Numbered from the stretch's first letter, positions 34,074-43,914 are shown. The stretch is 64,000 nucleotides of DNA from Bradyrhizobium sp. CCGUVB1N3 (GCF_024199925.1 NZ_JANADR010000001.1:1116001-1180000), one strand, 5' to 3'. Translations and numbers: made by a program. The notes: generated from the sequence alone by a model not told the origin.

Positions 34074-36494
34074 TTACGATGCGACGGCCGGATGAGCAGG
34101 TGCAATGAAGCTGAAGATAGCGCCACGCGGCAGGTTAGGGCTCGCCCACAATCGGCCGTTATGCGCTTCAATAATCGACCAGCAGATCGACAGCCCAAGT
34201 CCTAGACCGCCCGATTTCGTGGTGTAGAAAGCTTCGAACAGGCGCTCAAGAGCCGCCGGCGTGAAGCCCGGCCCTGTATCTCGCACTTCGACGCAAACGC
34301 CATCGCGTTCGTTGCGGGTGCTGATAAGCAGTTCCCGATCCCCTTCGCCGACATCGCGCATTGCTTCGACGGCGTTGATGATCAAGTTGAGCACCACTTG
34401 CTGGAGTTGGACCCGATCCGCTCGAATGGCTGGCAAGTCCTCCGCGAGTTGCGTCCGCACCGAGACGCAGTTCTTCAAAACTTCGGGACGGGTCAGGGCT
34501 ATGACCTCAAGCACCGTCTCGTTGATATCCAGGTCCTCCTTTCGCGGCGGCGTCTTCTTCATAAGAGCCCGGATACGATCCATAACGTCGCCCGCATGTT
34601 TGCTGGCGCTGACGATAAAACCGAGCGTTTGCCGGACCTCCTCCAAATCAGGCGGTTGAGCATCGAGCCAGTTCAAGCCCGCCTGTGCGTCGTTGACAAC
34701 CGCGGCGATCGGCTGCTTGATTTCATGGGCAATCGAGGCCATGAGCTGCCCCATCGTCGCGACCCGGCTCGCGTGCGTCAGCTCCGCCTGCACTTCGCGA
34801 TAGCGGCGCTCGCTGTCTCGTGCTTCGGCTTCCGCCCGCTTGCGTTCGGTAATGTCGTTGAAAAGGATTCCGACGTGTCTGCGCTTGGGGTCTTCGACCC
34901 GGAAGGCGAAAACGTCATACCAACGTCCGAGTTGTCTGGCCTCATTTTCAAAGCGCATCGGCTCGCCAGTCAGGGCGATCCTACCGTAAATCTCGAACCA
35001 ATGCTCTTCGTGCTCTGGCGCGATTTCGCGCATCCGTCTGCCGGCGGCATTCTTGATTCCCGTCTGCCGTTCAAACGACGGGCTGATTTGCAAAAAACGA
35101 TAGTCGACCGGCTTTTCGTTCTGGTCAAACAAGACTTCAATCGTGCAAAAACCCTCGTCAATCGATTCGAACAACGTGCGGTAATTCCGTTCCGACTCGC
35201 GCAATTCCGCCTCGGCGCGCTTGCGTTCGGTAAATTGACCGATCTGGCTGCCAATGGTGGCCAGCATATCGAACAGCTCCTGATCGGGCTGCCGGATCTC
35301 GCGGCTGAAAAACTCGATTACCCCCAAGGCTTCCCCCCCGATCAGGATAGGAAAGCCAACGGCCGCGTGTAGTCCTTCGCGTTCGGCGATGGGTCCGCGC
35401 GGAAGGTTTTCATCAGGAACGACGTCGGGAATATAAGCGGGCTTAAGGCTGGACCACACCCGGCCCGGCAATCCCACTCCCGGAACGAAAGTGGACTCCG
35501 AACCGACTCTTTCAAATTCCGGGACTTCTATCGACGCTCTATGCCAAAGCTCGACACAGCGCAGGACCTTGGCCTCCCGGTCCACGCGCCAGAGTGCGCC
35601 CACGTCCCATCCCAGACACTCGCCTATGGCCCGCAGTATTCTCTGAGCGACATCTTCGATCGTGGCTGCGTCTGCCAGAACCTGCGCTACGGTATGCTGC
35701 ACGCGGAGGCGCTCCTCTGCGCGCTTGCGCTCGGTGATGTCCGTCAGGATGCCGTACCATTTTAGAATCTCGCCCTGTTCATCACGTAGCGGCACCGCCC
35801 GTGCGAGGAACCACCGGTATTCGCCCTTGACACTGCGATGCCGAGCTTCGCTTTCGAACGGCTCGCCACTTACCATCGAATGATGCCACCTGGCTGCGTG
35901 TTCGATCAGATCCTCGGGGTGAATCGCGGATTGCCAACCCGATCCCGAAGTCTCTTCCACGGACAGCCCTGAAAATTCCACCCACTGCCGGTTTACCCAA
36001 AGGTTGCTGCCGTCGAGATGGGCGGTGAAGGCTATCGCAGGTATCGCCTCAATGACATCCCGAAGCTCTTTTTCTCTCCGACGCAGCGCATCCTCGGCCC
36101 GTTGGCTCGCGGCTCGATTGCGTGCCTCGCCCAACGCACGGCTCACCGCGGGTACGAGCCGCGACATGCGGGTCTTCAGAACAAAATCGGTGGCCCCATC
36201 CTTAAGTGCTTCGATAGCTGCCTCTTCGCCAAGAGTGCCAGAAACAAAGATAAAAGGCAGATCGGGGCGCACACTCAGCGCTAGACTCAAAGCGGACAGT
36301 CCGTCGAACGACGGAAGTTCATAGTCCGAGAGGATCAGATCGAATTCGCCGTTCTCAAGAGACGCCAGGAAGTCAGCGCGACTTTGCACGCATGTTATTC
36401 GACAGATAAAATGATCGGCTTCCAAGAGCGCTTTTATAAGGCCCGCGTCGTTGGGATTATCCTCCAGCAAGAGGATTCCGATAGGCGAACTCAT
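34074..36494 (-). CDS. REC-PAS-GAF-PAS sensor histidine kinase
   Basis: 806 residues with no membrane segments. Domains in order: receiver (1-125, phospho-site Asp57 in LILSDYELP); PAS/PAC (about 145-265, ending DITERKRAEERL); GAF (about 270-440); second PAS (about 455-580); HisKA with the His in SIAHEIKQPI; HATPase with 'NLIINAVEAM', 'DTGPGF' and 'GLGLGLSICWSIIEAHNGRLWA'. Its kinase half resembles that of the giant kinase at 56104-57663, so the two are paralogues. It is encoded next to bfd and cydBA and may sense redox or respiratory state. Ligand cofactors cannot be read from the sequence. GAAGG precedes the ATG. Confidence 0.88.
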   Translation of the reverse strand: MSSPIGILLLEDNPNDAGLIKALLEADHFICRITCVQSRADFLASLENGEFDLILSDYELPSFDGLSALSLALSVRPDLPFIFVSGTLGEEAAIEALKDGATDFVLKTRMSRLVPAVSRALGEARNRAASQRAEDALRRREKELRDVIEAIPAIAFTAHLDGSNLWVNRQWVEFSGLSVEETSGSGWQSAIHPEDLIEHAARWHHSMVSGEPFESEARHRSVKGEYRWFLARAVPLRDEQGEILKWYGILTDITERKRAEERLRVQHTVAQVLADAATIEDVAQRILRAIGECLGWDVGALWRVDREAKVLRCVELWHRASIEVPEFERVGSESTFVPGVGLPGRVWSSLKPAYIPDVVPDENLPRGPIAEREGLHAAVGFPILIGGEALGVIEFFSREIRQPDQELFDMLATIGSQIGQFTERKRAEAELRESERNYRTLFESIDEGFCTIEVLFDQNEKPVDYRFLQISPSFERQTGIKNAAGRRMREIAPEHEEHWFEIYGRIALTGEPMRFENEARQLGRWYDVFAFRVEDPKRRHVGILFNDITERKRAEAEARDSERRYREVQAELTHASRVATMGQLMASIAHEIKQPIAAVVNDAQAGLNWLDAQPPDLEEVRQTLGFIVSASKHAGDVMDRIRALMKKTPPRKEDLDINETVLEVIALTRPEVLKNCVSVRTQLAEDLPAIRADRVQLQQVVLNLIINAVEAMRDVGEGDRELLISTRNERDGVCVEVRDTGPGFTPAALERLFEAFYTTKSGGLGLGLSICWSIIEAHNGRLWASPNLPRGAIFSFIAPAHPAVAS

Positions 36495-36631
36495 GACACC
36501 TTCTTCGCGCTGCCGGGGAGCGGTTTATTCATAGTCTTGCCGTCACCCCATTCCCGTGCCGGGGGCGGGCAGCTGTTGATTATAGCAGGTTTTAAGGTGA
36601 CTGGAGGCCGGAGGATCCTTCGCCGGTACAG

Positions 36632-36856
36632 CTAATGGGCTAATTTCTTTTTGCAGGTAGCCAGGGCTGTAGGGTCCCACCTGCTTGAGTGCCGTTCTTG
36701 CAGGAGTTTTCTGACCGAGCGGGAGCAGAGCGCGCAAGGCACCAAGCAGCCGAGGCAATTGTAAACCTGCGCGGTCGAACACAGCTCGACATCAGCGGAG
36801 ACGACAGCCTCTCTGATGTCATGATCGCTGATGACATTGCACGAGCAGATGATCAT
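36632..36856 (-). CDS. bfd: Bacterioferritin-associated ferredoxin-like [2Fe-2S] protein
   Basis: 74 residues from the ATG at 36856. 'MIICSCNVISDHDIREAV' followed by 'CLGCLVPCALCSRSVRKLL' gives the Cys-x-Cys and Cys-x2-Cys ligands of the BFD-like domain, although extra Cys residues (CALC) are present. Typical Bfd proteins are of this size and reduce bacterioferritin to release iron. The start is weakly supported, and upstream ATGs would add up to 36 residues of poor quality. No bacterioferritin gene is in the window. Sits between the histidine kinase and cydB. Confidence 0.75.
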   Translation of the reverse strand: MIICSCNVISDHDIREAVVSADVELCSTAQVYNCLGCLVPCALCSRSVRKLLQERHSSRWDPTALATCKKKLAH

Positions 36857-37010
36857 TCTGAGTGCACTTTCTGGCATTCGGTCATCGTGCAGGTGGTTCC
36901 AGTCGGCTGCCGACCCATCACTGCCCCGATCAGCAGACAAATAGCGGTCTGCGTCGCAGTCCAATGATGGGTCGTTTCAGCGTTTGACCTAGAAGATTTG
37001 CAGGAGACGA

Positions 37011-38021
37011 TCAGTGATACCCCACATCGGCTCGAACCTTTCCGCGAAACACCCAATATGACCAGCTCGAATAGGTCAGGATTACGGGAATCAGGAACAG
37101 CGTTCCGACCAGAAGGAAGGCCTGAGTGCGCGGCGACGAGGCAGCCTCCCACAGCGTCAGCTGGTAGGGCACGATCATCGGAAACAGGCTGATCGCCATG
37201 CCAATGTAGGCCAGGACGAAGAGCGCGATCGCACCAAAAAATGGCGCCGCCTCGGCCTTACTGCCGAGAGACCGCCATGTCCCGAGCGCGATCACGCCGG
37301 ACAGTACGGGCACCGGTGCGAACAGCGCGATGTTGGGCCAGCTAAACCAGCGCGCCGCCACCGCGGGGCTCATGATTGGTGTCCATACGCTCACGATGGC
37401 GATCGCGGTTACGACACCGATGAGGCAGATGCGGCCTTGGCGACGTGCGGCAGCCTGAATGTCACCCTCGGTTTTCAGAATGAGCCAGCCGGCGCCGAGA
37501 AGGCCGTAGCCGAACATCAAGGCGACGCCGGTCAGAACGGAGAACGGCGTGAGAAACGAAAGCGACGTTCCCGCGAATTGCCCGTCGCGAACCGGAAAAC
37601 CCTGGACGAATGAGCCAAGCACGACGCCTTGCGCGAACGTGGCGACGGCCGATCCGTAGCAGAATGCGTGGTCCCAGAACGTCTTGTTTTCAGCGTCGCG
37701 AAACCGAAACTCGAATGCAACGCCGCGAAACACCAGTGCCAGCAGCATGATCAGAATGGGGAAATACACTGCCGGAATGATGATCGCGAAGGCGGCGGGG
37801 AACGCCGCGAGAAGGCCAAGGCCGCCAAGCACCAGCCAAGTCTCGTTACCATCCCAGATCGGGGCGATCGAATTCATGATGGTGTTACGGGAGCGCGTAT
37901 CGGACGCCAAGCCATAGAGCATCCCCACGCCGAGATCGAAGCCATCGAGCAGCACGTAGAAGAATACAGCTACTGCCAGGATCAGCGTCCAGATCGGAAC
38001 CAAATCGAGCACCTGGGTCAT
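37011..38021 (-). CDS. cydB: Cytochrome bd-type quinol oxidase subunit II
   Basis: 336 residues from the ATG at 38021, which overlaps the cydA stop by one base. 'VPIWTLILAVAVFFYVLLDGFDLGVGML' and 'SIAPIWDGNETWLVLGGLGLLAAFP' are CydB hallmarks, with eight or nine membrane segments. At about 336 residues it is of the short CioB (cyanide-insensitive) size, compared with about 379 in E. coli. Works with CydA to oxidise ubiquinol and reduce oxygen without proton pumping. Confidence 0.93.
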   Translation of the reverse strand: MTQVLDLVPIWTLILAVAVFFYVLLDGFDLGVGMLYGLASDTRSRNTIMNSIAPIWDGNETWLVLGGLGLLAAFPAAFAIIIPAVYFPILIMLLALVFRGVAFEFRFRDAENKTFWDHAFCYGSAVATFAQGVVLGSFVQGFPVRDGQFAGTSLSFLTPFSVLTGVALMFGYGLLGAGWLILKTEGDIQAAARRQGRICLIGVVTAIAIVSVWTPIMSPAVAARWFSWPNIALFAPVPVLSGVIALGTWRSLGSKAEAAPFFGAIALFVLAYIGMAISLFPMIVPYQLTLWEAASSPRTQAFLLVGTLFLIPVILTYSSWSYWVFRGKVRADVGYH

Positions 38022-39421
38022 CACACGTTTCCTTTCACGACGTTGATTGCGGGGGCGAGAACCGGCGCCGCAGCTATGCCAGCCTCGATTGATGTAGCCG
38101 CTTCACTGCTCTCGAGCGGGCCCTTGCGAACGAGCCGAGCCAACAGGATGACCCCGCAGGGATAGATCAGCAGATAGACGGCCATGTAAGCCAGGAGCGA
38201 CAGCGTAACGTCATGGCCTGTCAGAGACGGCGTCACCGAGGCTGCCGTGCGTAAGAGTCCATAGACTGTCCACGGCTGCCGGCCGACCTCGGTCACGAAC
38301 CATCCGGCAACGACCGCGATAAAGCCAAGCGGAATCGCACACTGACATGCCAACAGGTACAGCCGTGTGTCATAGAGTTGCCCGCGCCACCGCAACCAGC
38401 CACCCAGAAGCACGAGCCCCAGCATCAGGCCCGCGCATCCGACCATCGCACGGAACGCAAAGAAGGGGATGGCGACCGGCGGACGTTGATCGGCGGGAAA
38501 ATCCTTCAGACCCTTTACTTCGCCATGGAGGTCGTGCGTGAGGATCAGGCTTCCGAGCCAGGGAACTTCGATCGCGAACTTGTTTTGCTCGGCCTTGTCA
38601 TCCGGAATTGCAAAGAGCGTCAGCGGCACACCCTTGCCGGTCTCCCAACGCGATTCAATCGCGGCCAGTTTTGCAGGCTGATATTTGCGGGTGTTGAGGC
38701 CATGCATGTCGCCGATCACCATCTGCAGCGGCACCAACACGGTCAGGGCCCACAGCGCCATCGACATCATGATGCGCGCTTCCTGCACGGATCGATTGCG
38801 CCGCAACAGGTATGCGCCCACGCCGAGGACGACGAAGCCAGTTGTCGTGAAGAACGCGACCGCCGTGTGCGCCAGCCGATAAGGAAAGGACGGATTGAAA
38901 ATCGCCTGGATCCAGTCTGTCGGAATAAACTGGCCATTGATGATCTCATAGCCGGCCGGCGTCTGCATCCAACTGTTGGCGGACAGGATCCAGAACGTGG
39001 AAAACAGCGTCCCGATCGCCACCATGAGGGCCGCGAAGAAGTGCGCCCACGGCGGCACCAGCTTGCGGCCGAACAGCAGGACGCCGAGGAAGCCGGCTTC
39101 CAGGAAGAAAGCCGTGAGGCCCTCATATGCAAACAGCGGCGAGAGGACGTCGCCGGCTGCGGACGCGTAGCGGCTCCAGTTGGTGCCGAACTGGAATGGC
39201 ATGATAAGGCCTGTCACGACGCCCATGCCGAATGCGATGGCGAAGATCTTGATCCAGAATGTCGAAATGCGGGCATAGACTTCGCGTCCGGTCGCAAGGC
39301 TCAAGCCCTCGACGACGGCGATGAAGGACGCAGCTCCGACGGTGAACGCCGGCAGCAGGATGTGCCAGGCGACGACCCAGGCGAACTGGATGCGCGATAA
39401 CAGGACTGGATCGAAATGCAT
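38021..39421 (-). CDS. cydA: Cytochrome bd-type quinol oxidase subunit I
   Basis: 466 residues from the ATG at 39421 (AGAGG seven nt upstream; an ATG eight codons earlier lacks a site). The haem-ligand His lies in FAWVVAWHILLPAF; 'MGVVTGLIMPFQFGTNW', 'YEGLTAFFLEAGFLGVLLFG', 'SANSWMQTPAGY' and 'VPLQMVIGDMHGLNTRKYQP' are family blocks. The periplasmic Q-loop looks short, as in the CIO branch. First gene of cydAB. The phased-AAA promoter element lies 105 nt upstream. Expected to give respiration tolerant of low oxygen, cyanide or NO. Confidence 0.94.
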   Translation of the reverse strand: MHFDPVLLSRIQFAWVVAWHILLPAFTVGAASFIAVVEGLSLATGREVYARISTFWIKIFAIAFGMGVVTGLIMPFQFGTNWSRYASAAGDVLSPLFAYEGLTAFFLEAGFLGVLLFGRKLVPPWAHFFAALMVAIGTLFSTFWILSANSWMQTPAGYEIINGQFIPTDWIQAIFNPSFPYRLAHTAVAFFTTTGFVVLGVGAYLLRRNRSVQEARIMMSMALWALTVLVPLQMVIGDMHGLNTRKYQPAKLAAIESRWETGKGVPLTLFAIPDDKAEQNKFAIEVPWLGSLILTHDLHGEVKGLKDFPADQRPPVAIPFFAFRAMVGCAGLMLGLVLLGGWLRWRGQLYDTRLYLLACQCAIPLGFIAVVAGWFVTEVGRQPWTVYGLLRTAASVTPSLTGHDVTLSLLAYMAVYLLIYPCGVILLARLVRKGPLESSEAATSIEAGIAAAPVLAPAINVVKGNV

Positions 39422-39501
39422 CGCTGAACCTCTTGTGTTGGTCATGTAGAGAGAGCAGCCGAAGGAGCTCTCAGAGCCGTCTGCAGCATGCAGGCTCTAT
39501 G

Positions 39502-39566
39502 AAAAATAGACCGCACAGTTCAGATTCATCAGTAAACGCTGCCAAATACCGGCAAATCCTTCAAAA
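39502..39566 (-). promoter_or_regulatory. Phased-AAA promoter element of cydAB
   Basis: On the plus strand AAA tracts lie at 39534, 39544, 39554 and 39563 (AGTAAACGCT, GCCAAATACC, GGCAAATCCT, TCAAAAGC), a 10-bp period. A -10-like GGTCTATTTTT (minus strand) follows 15 nt downstream of the element end. It is the most divergent of the five copies and the farthest from its gene. Confidence 0.5.
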
Positions 39567-39678
39567 GCAGCGGCATCAACTCTGAGGCTCAAGCGTCGTC
39601 ATTGTGACACGTCGCGCGCGCCGACGGCTGCTGCATTCGCGTTCGGGGTGCATTGCGTCATGTGCGTTGAGCGCATGC

Positions 39679-40122
39679 TCAACGGTCACTGAGTGCTTGC
39701 AATTCGGCCCTGCATTCCTCGCTGAAAGCCCGCAGCGGATTGACGGCGTGGCCGTTCATCATCTCTCGAAGTTCAGAGAAGGTCTTGTTGGGCGTGAAGT
39801 ATGTGTCGATGATCAAATGAACGACGGCCTCCGCCTTCTCGATCACGGCGGAGCTCGATACCACACGCATCCGGTTGATCAGCGCGTAGATGCTCACCAG
39901 TGCCGAGACCTCCGCGCGATCATGGGCGAGCGCGTCCGCGTAGAGCTTCGATGCCTCAACGATAAATTGCTTGTACAGCTTTTGCCGCCGGGTCTTTTCC
40001 CCCGACAGTCGCTTGGCGCGATCCTGACGGTGCTGCGTGAGCCAGGCTGATGCGAAAGATGTCAGGCCGCCGATGGCCGACCCCGCCAAAGCAGCGAATG
40101 CAGGGAGATAGGGAGTATTCAT
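39679..40122 (-). CDS. Membrane-anchored hypothetical protein
   Basis: 147 residues from the ATG at 40122, 15 nt past the ndh stop. One N-terminal hydrophobic segment (FAALAGSAIGGLTSFASAWL) is followed by a charged cytoplasmic helical domain ('RQDRAKRLSGEKTRRQKLYKQF', 'ALVSIYALINRMRVVSSSAVIEKAE'). This looks like the group of small anchored proteins with a long amphipathic helix seen in many proteobacteria. Function unknown. Last gene of the unit containing ndh. Confidence 0.65.
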   Translation of the reverse strand: MNTPYLPAFAALAGSAIGGLTSFASAWLTQHRQDRAKRLSGEKTRRQKLYKQFIVEASKLYADALAHDRAEVSALVSIYALINRMRVVSSSAVIEKAEAVVHLIIDTYFTPNKTFSELREMMNGHAVNPLRAFSEECRAELQALSDR

Positions 40123-40137
40123 GGCGCAAGCGACCAC

Positions 40138-41484
40138 TCAACGGTCGGACCGGAGAGCGGCGTCCCTGGGTGGCTCGGGGATCAGGCGCGAGCTGCGCTG
40201 GCCGGTGAAATACGACCAGAGCCACTGACGCTGCACGCGCAGCCGGTTCTGCAGCTGGGGCAGGGCGAGGATGTGAACGAACGCCCACACAAGCCACGTC
40301 AAGGCCCCGCTTGTGCGCAGCCAACCTCGCTCCAGCACCGCGTAGTTCTTGCCGACGACGGCCATGTTGCCCTTGTCGAAATAGCGGAACGGGCGTTTGA
40401 CTTCTCGCCCCTTCAACTCCTTCGCGATCAGCCGCCCGACGTAGCGTCCTTCCTGGATCGCGGCCTGCGCCACGCCGGGCACCGGGTGTTCGTTCTGCAT
40501 GACCGACGCCGCATCGCCCACGACGAACACGCCGGGCGCGTCCACTACCTTTAGGAAGGGATCAACGAGCGCGCGCCCTGCGCGGTCGGTCTTGGTGCCG
40601 AGCATTTTTGGAATAGGCGATGCCGCAACGCCGGCAGTCCACAGCACGGTGGCGCTGGGGATCCGGCTTCCGCCGGCGACCACGCCCTCCGCGTCGACGG
40701 TTTCGACCTTCGCTCCGGTCAAGACCTTCACACCGAGCTTCGTGAGTCGTCGGGTCACCCTGCGCGACAGTGGCTCAGCAAAGGTCGGCAGAACCCGCTG
40801 CCCTGCGTCGAGCAGAATGATGCTGGCCTGCGCTGGGTCGATATGGCGAAAGTTTCCGCGCAGCGTAACCTTCACCATTTGCGCGAGGGATGCCGCGAGT
40901 TCCACGCCGGTGGGGCCTGCTCCGACCAGCACGAATGTCATCTGGCGCGCGCGTTCGCTTGCGTCCTCGGTCGCTGCGGCAACTTCGAACGCGCTCAGGA
41001 TTTTGGCTCGGATCTTCTCTGCGTCGTTGAGGCTCTTGAGCGCCGGGGCAAATCGCGCGAACTCATCGTGCCCGAAGTAGCTCGGGCGCATGCCGGTCGC
41101 GACCACCAGATAGTCGTAGGCGATCTTGCGGACGCCCACGCCGGGGGCGGCGGCCTCGACCGTGCGGGACGCAATGTCGACGCCGGTGACCTCTGCCAGC
41201 AGCACGCTGAGGTTTCGCTGCTTGACCTCGAGCTGACGGATCGGCGCTGCGATCTCGGCCGGCGAGAGGACTGCCGTTGCCACCTGATAGAGCAGCGGCT
41301 GAAATATGTGGTGGTTACGGCGGTCGATTATTACGACATCAACATCGGCGCGCCGCAGCGCCCGTGTTGCGGCGATCCCGGCAAAGCCGCCCCCGACGAC
41401 GACGACCCGCTTGCGCTCTTGGTGGGGAGCCTCAACAACGGCGGTTGCCTCGTCAGGCCGGATCTCATCCAACATCGCACTCAT
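40138..41484 (-). CDS. ndh: Type II NADH:quinone oxidoreductase
   Basis: 448 residues. An FAD-binding Rossmann motif (VVVVGGGFAGIAAT), 'HHIFQPLLYQVATAVLSP' (quinone-site region), a second nucleotide motif (VLVGAGPTGVELA) and 'VFVVGDAASV' identify NDH-2. The C-terminal amphipathic region 'LTWLVWAFVHILALPQLQNRL' anchors it to the membrane. It passes electrons from NADH to quinone without pumping protons and can therefore partner the cyd oxidase. GAGGTGA precedes the ATG. Probably the distal part of the acyl-CoA operon. Confidence 0.92.
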   Translation of the reverse strand: MSAMLDEIRPDEATAVVEAPHQERKRVVVVGGGFAGIAATRALRRADVDVVIIDRRNHHIFQPLLYQVATAVLSPAEIAAPIRQLEVKQRNLSVLLAEVTGVDIASRTVEAAAPGVGVRKIAYDYLVVATGMRPSYFGHDEFARFAPALKSLNDAEKIRAKILSAFEVAAATEDASERARQMTFVLVGAGPTGVELAASLAQMVKVTLRGNFRHIDPAQASIILLDAGQRVLPTFAEPLSRRVTRRLTKLGVKVLTGAKVETVDAEGVVAGGSRIPSATVLWTAGVAASPIPKMLGTKTDRAGRALVDPFLKVVDAPGVFVVGDAASVMQNEHPVPGVAQAAIQEGRYVGRLIAKELKGREVKRPFRYFDKGNMAVVGKNYAVLERGWLRTSGALTWLVWAFVHILALPQLQNRLRVQRQWLWSYFTGQRSSRLIPEPPRDAALRSDR

Positions 41485-41574
41485 GGTTCACCTCGTTTGC
41501 GCTCTTTGTCATTGGCCGCTTCAGCAAGCGTCTGTCGGAAGCGACGCTCCCAAAGCTCGAGCCATCCGCCTTCG

Positions 41575-41733
41575 CTACGGCATGTCAGCGCACCAGAAGC
41601 CGATGATTCTGCAATGCGCGGGCTTGTTCGGTGCCGCGACTGCACTCAGAACAGTCGGCTTCATGGTGGCCAGAAACACTGCGAAGCACAGCGCTACGGT
41701 GACAAACGTGGCGAGACTCAAGACGTGTTTCAT
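41575..41733 (-). CDS. Small single-TM or exported peptide
   Basis: 52 residues from the ATG at 41733: 'MKHVLSLATFVTVALCFAVF' is hydrophobic, then a short tail with two Cys (AHCRIIGFWCADMP). The ribosome site is weak. It sits between the isomerase-type crotonase and ndh genes, all minus strand. A lipoprotein or membrane peptide is possible; real expression is uncertain. Confidence 0.4.
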   Translation of the reverse strand: MKHVLSLATFVTVALCFAVFLATMKPTVLSAVAAPNKPAHCRIIGFWCADMP

Positions 41734-41837
41734 ATCAGTCCACGCATTGCCGCTTGGCGCCGCGGTGACGCCTTTCAATTTCCAGCATTCACCACACCGG
41801 ACCCGACGCGGCGCCCATCAATTGTTCCGAGCACGGA

Positions 41838-42623
41838 CTATTCGGCCGCCACGTGCGTCGGGCTCTTCGTAAAATTGGGTGGACGTTTCTCGAGGAAGGC
41901 CGAGAGCCCTTCCTTGGCCTCTGGCCCGCTCACCCGCTCCATGAACTCCTGGCTTTCACTCTCGATCGCCGCTTTGAGCTGGCCTATCGAAGGCCGCTTG
42001 AGGAGCCGCTTGCTCGCCAACAACGCGCCGCTCGGTTTTGCCGCCAGCTTCTGCGCCGTTGCGGTGGCGGTCGCGAGCAGATCGCTGTCGGGCACAACGC
42101 GGGTCACGAGGCCCAGCTCAGCTGCCCGCGCGGCCGTGAAGGGCTCTCCCAGCAAGTACAATTCCGCCGCCCGGAGATGGCCCACGCGGGCCGGTATCGA
42201 GAAGCTCGATCCGAACTCCGGCACCAGCGCCAGGTTGATGAACGGCAGCTGGAATTTCGCACTTTCGACCGCGTAGACGAAATCGCAGTGCGTCAGCATC
42301 GTGGTTCCGCCGCCGATAGCCGCGCCTTGGACGGCTGCGACGATCGGCTTTTCGAACTTGACGAATGCGTCCATCAGAAGCCCTTGCGGAAATGCGCCCG
42401 GCCTGGGCGGATTCTTGAGGAAATCCACGACGTCGTTGCCAGCGCAGAACACGTTTCCGGTGCTGTGCCAGAGCACGACACGGATCGCGTCGTCCTTGTC
42501 AGCTTCGTTGAGGATGCCGGCCAGGCTCGTGTACATGCCCGACGTCATGGCGTTCTTCTGGGCCGGGCGATTGAGCTGGACCCGCAGGATCGCGTCGGTA
42601 CGCTCGGTGATGATGTCGCTCAT
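41838..42623 (-). CDS. Enoyl-CoA hydratase/isomerase family protein (isomerase type)
   Basis: 261 residues of the crotonase fold. The oxyanion hole is FCAGNDVVDF and AAIGGGTTML. The first hydratase Glu position is replaced (GGGTT), while Glu is present in LVPEFGSS, the arrangement of enoyl-CoA isomerases such as PaaG/ECI rather than classical hydratases. It likely shifts a double bond so that an unsaturated acyl-CoA can be processed. GAGGAGCG precedes the ATG. Sixth gene of the operon from 47963. Confidence 0.82.
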   Translation of the reverse strand: MSDIITERTDAILRVQLNRPAQKNAMTSGMYTSLAGILNEADKDDAIRVVLWHSTGNVFCAGNDVVDFLKNPPRPGAFPQGLLMDAFVKFEKPIVAAVQGAAIGGGTTMLTHCDFVYAVESAKFQLPFINLALVPEFGSSFSIPARVGHLRAAELYLLGEPFTAARAAELGLVTRVVPDSDLLATATATAQKLAAKPSGALLASKRLLKRPSIGQLKAAIESESQEFMERVSGPEAKEGLSAFLEKRPPNFTKSPTHVAAE

Positions 42624-42661
42624 GGTTCGCTCCTCTGTTCGCTACTCTTCGTCGCCATGTT

Positions 42662-43885
42662 CTACGCGTGTTCGTTGACCTTCGGCACCGCGCCGCTCGT
42701 GCGCAGGTCCTCGATCCCTTTCGCGTCGAACCCCAGGTCGCGCAGGATCTCTTCAGTGTGTTCGCCGAGGTCGGGCCCACGCCGGGCCGGAACCTTGGCG
42801 ACCCCGTGCACCTGAATCGGGCTGCTGATCGTCCTGCCGAGGTTGCCGCCGGCGCCTTCGAGCGGAACGACGATGTCGTTTGCCGTCAGCTGGGGATCGT
42901 TAATCACCTCTTGCGGCCCGCGCACGGCGCCGAACGTGACGTGCGCGCCGCTGAAAACCTCATACCAACGCGCCATCGGCTGCGCGGAGAAAACCTCGTC
43001 GAGGATGGCCGTGAGTTCCGGCATGTTCGCCATCAGCTTCGCCGGATCGGCGAATCGCTGATCGGTCAACAGATCCGGTCGGCCGATTGCCTTTGCCACA
43101 GCGGCCAACTTGTCGGGCGTGACGATAAGAACGAACCAGGTGCCGTCGGCTGCGCGATACACGTTGAGCGCCGCATTAGCCGGATGCATGCGATCATGCA
43201 GCCCAAAGAACTTTGCACCGGCCAGCGCAGCCTGGATCGAAACGCTCGCCGACCAGACACCCTCGGCGAGCAGCGAGGTCGTGACATACGCTCCCTTGCT
43301 GGTGCGCTCGCGGCGGTAAAGCGCGGTGACGATCGCCGAATAGATTCCGACACCTGTCGCGTTGTCGCCGCTGCCGGCCACCGGCCAGGTCGGCGGCGCG
43401 CCGGCATCGCGCGTCATCGACAGCAAACCACTACGCGCCCAGTATGCCGTGATGTCAAAGCCCGGCAGATTGGCATCCGGTCCCTTTTCGCCGAACCCCG
43501 TAAGGTCCGCGTAGATCAGGCGCGGATTCCAGCGCACCACATCGTCATATTCGAGCTTTAACTTCTTGCGCGCGGGATGTGGCGTATTGACGATGAATAC
43601 ATCGGCCCATTTGACAAGCTGCTCGAGGACTTGAGGGGCGCTGGGCGACTTCAGATCGAGCGTGATACTGCGCTTGTTGCGGTTGACGAGATGCCACTGA
43701 TAGGGCTCATCTGCCGCCGGCTGCGGCGGGATCTTGTGCACATGTCTCCAAGGGTCACCACTCGGCGGTTCGACCTTAATGACGTCGGCGCCGAAGTCGG
43801 ACAGGATCACGGCGGCGCCGGGCGCCGCGACGAAGCTCGAGAAGTCAACCACCTTCAGTCCGGAAAAAATGTTGTCGCTTGCCAT
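42662..43885 (-). CDS. CaiB/BaiF family CoA-transferase
   Basis: 407 residues. 'LKVVDFSSFVAAPGAAVILSDFGADVIKVEPP' and 'DPWRH' begin the family; the catalytic Asp is expected in 'LPGFDITAYWARSG' (GxDx context), followed by 'GVGIYSAIVTALYRRERTSKGAYVTTSLL'. These class III enzymes move CoA from one acyl-CoA to another acid (formate, carnitine, succinate and similar). Substrate unknown; in this operon it would activate the acid fed to the acyl-CoA dehydrogenase. GGAGAG precedes the ATG. Confidence 0.9.
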   Translation of the reverse strand: MASDNIFSGLKVVDFSSFVAAPGAAVILSDFGADVIKVEPPSGDPWRHVHKIPPQPAADEPYQWHLVNRNKRSITLDLKSPSAPQVLEQLVKWADVFIVNTPHPARKKLKLEYDDVVRWNPRLIYADLTGFGEKGPDANLPGFDITAYWARSGLLSMTRDAGAPPTWPVAGSGDNATGVGIYSAIVTALYRRERTSKGAYVTTSLLAEGVWSASVSIQAALAGAKFFGLHDRMHPANAALNVYRAADGTWFVLIVTPDKLAAVAKAIGRPDLLTDQRFADPAKLMANMPELTAILDEVFSAQPMARWYEVFSGAHVTFGAVRGPQEVINDPQLTANDIVVPLEGAGGNLGRTISSPIQVHGVAKVPARRGPDLGEHTEEILRDLGFDAKGIEDLRTSGAVPKVNEHA

Positions 43886-43914
43886 TGGATCTCTCCTAAA
43901 TCACCGTGCTTGCT

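Noticed and set aside
31110..40000. Search for a duplicated tRNA-Ser 3' end (att site) marking an island
   Set aside because: I found no repeat of GTTCGAATCCCACCCC or its neighbours downstream, and no integrase gene, so an integrative island is only suspected.
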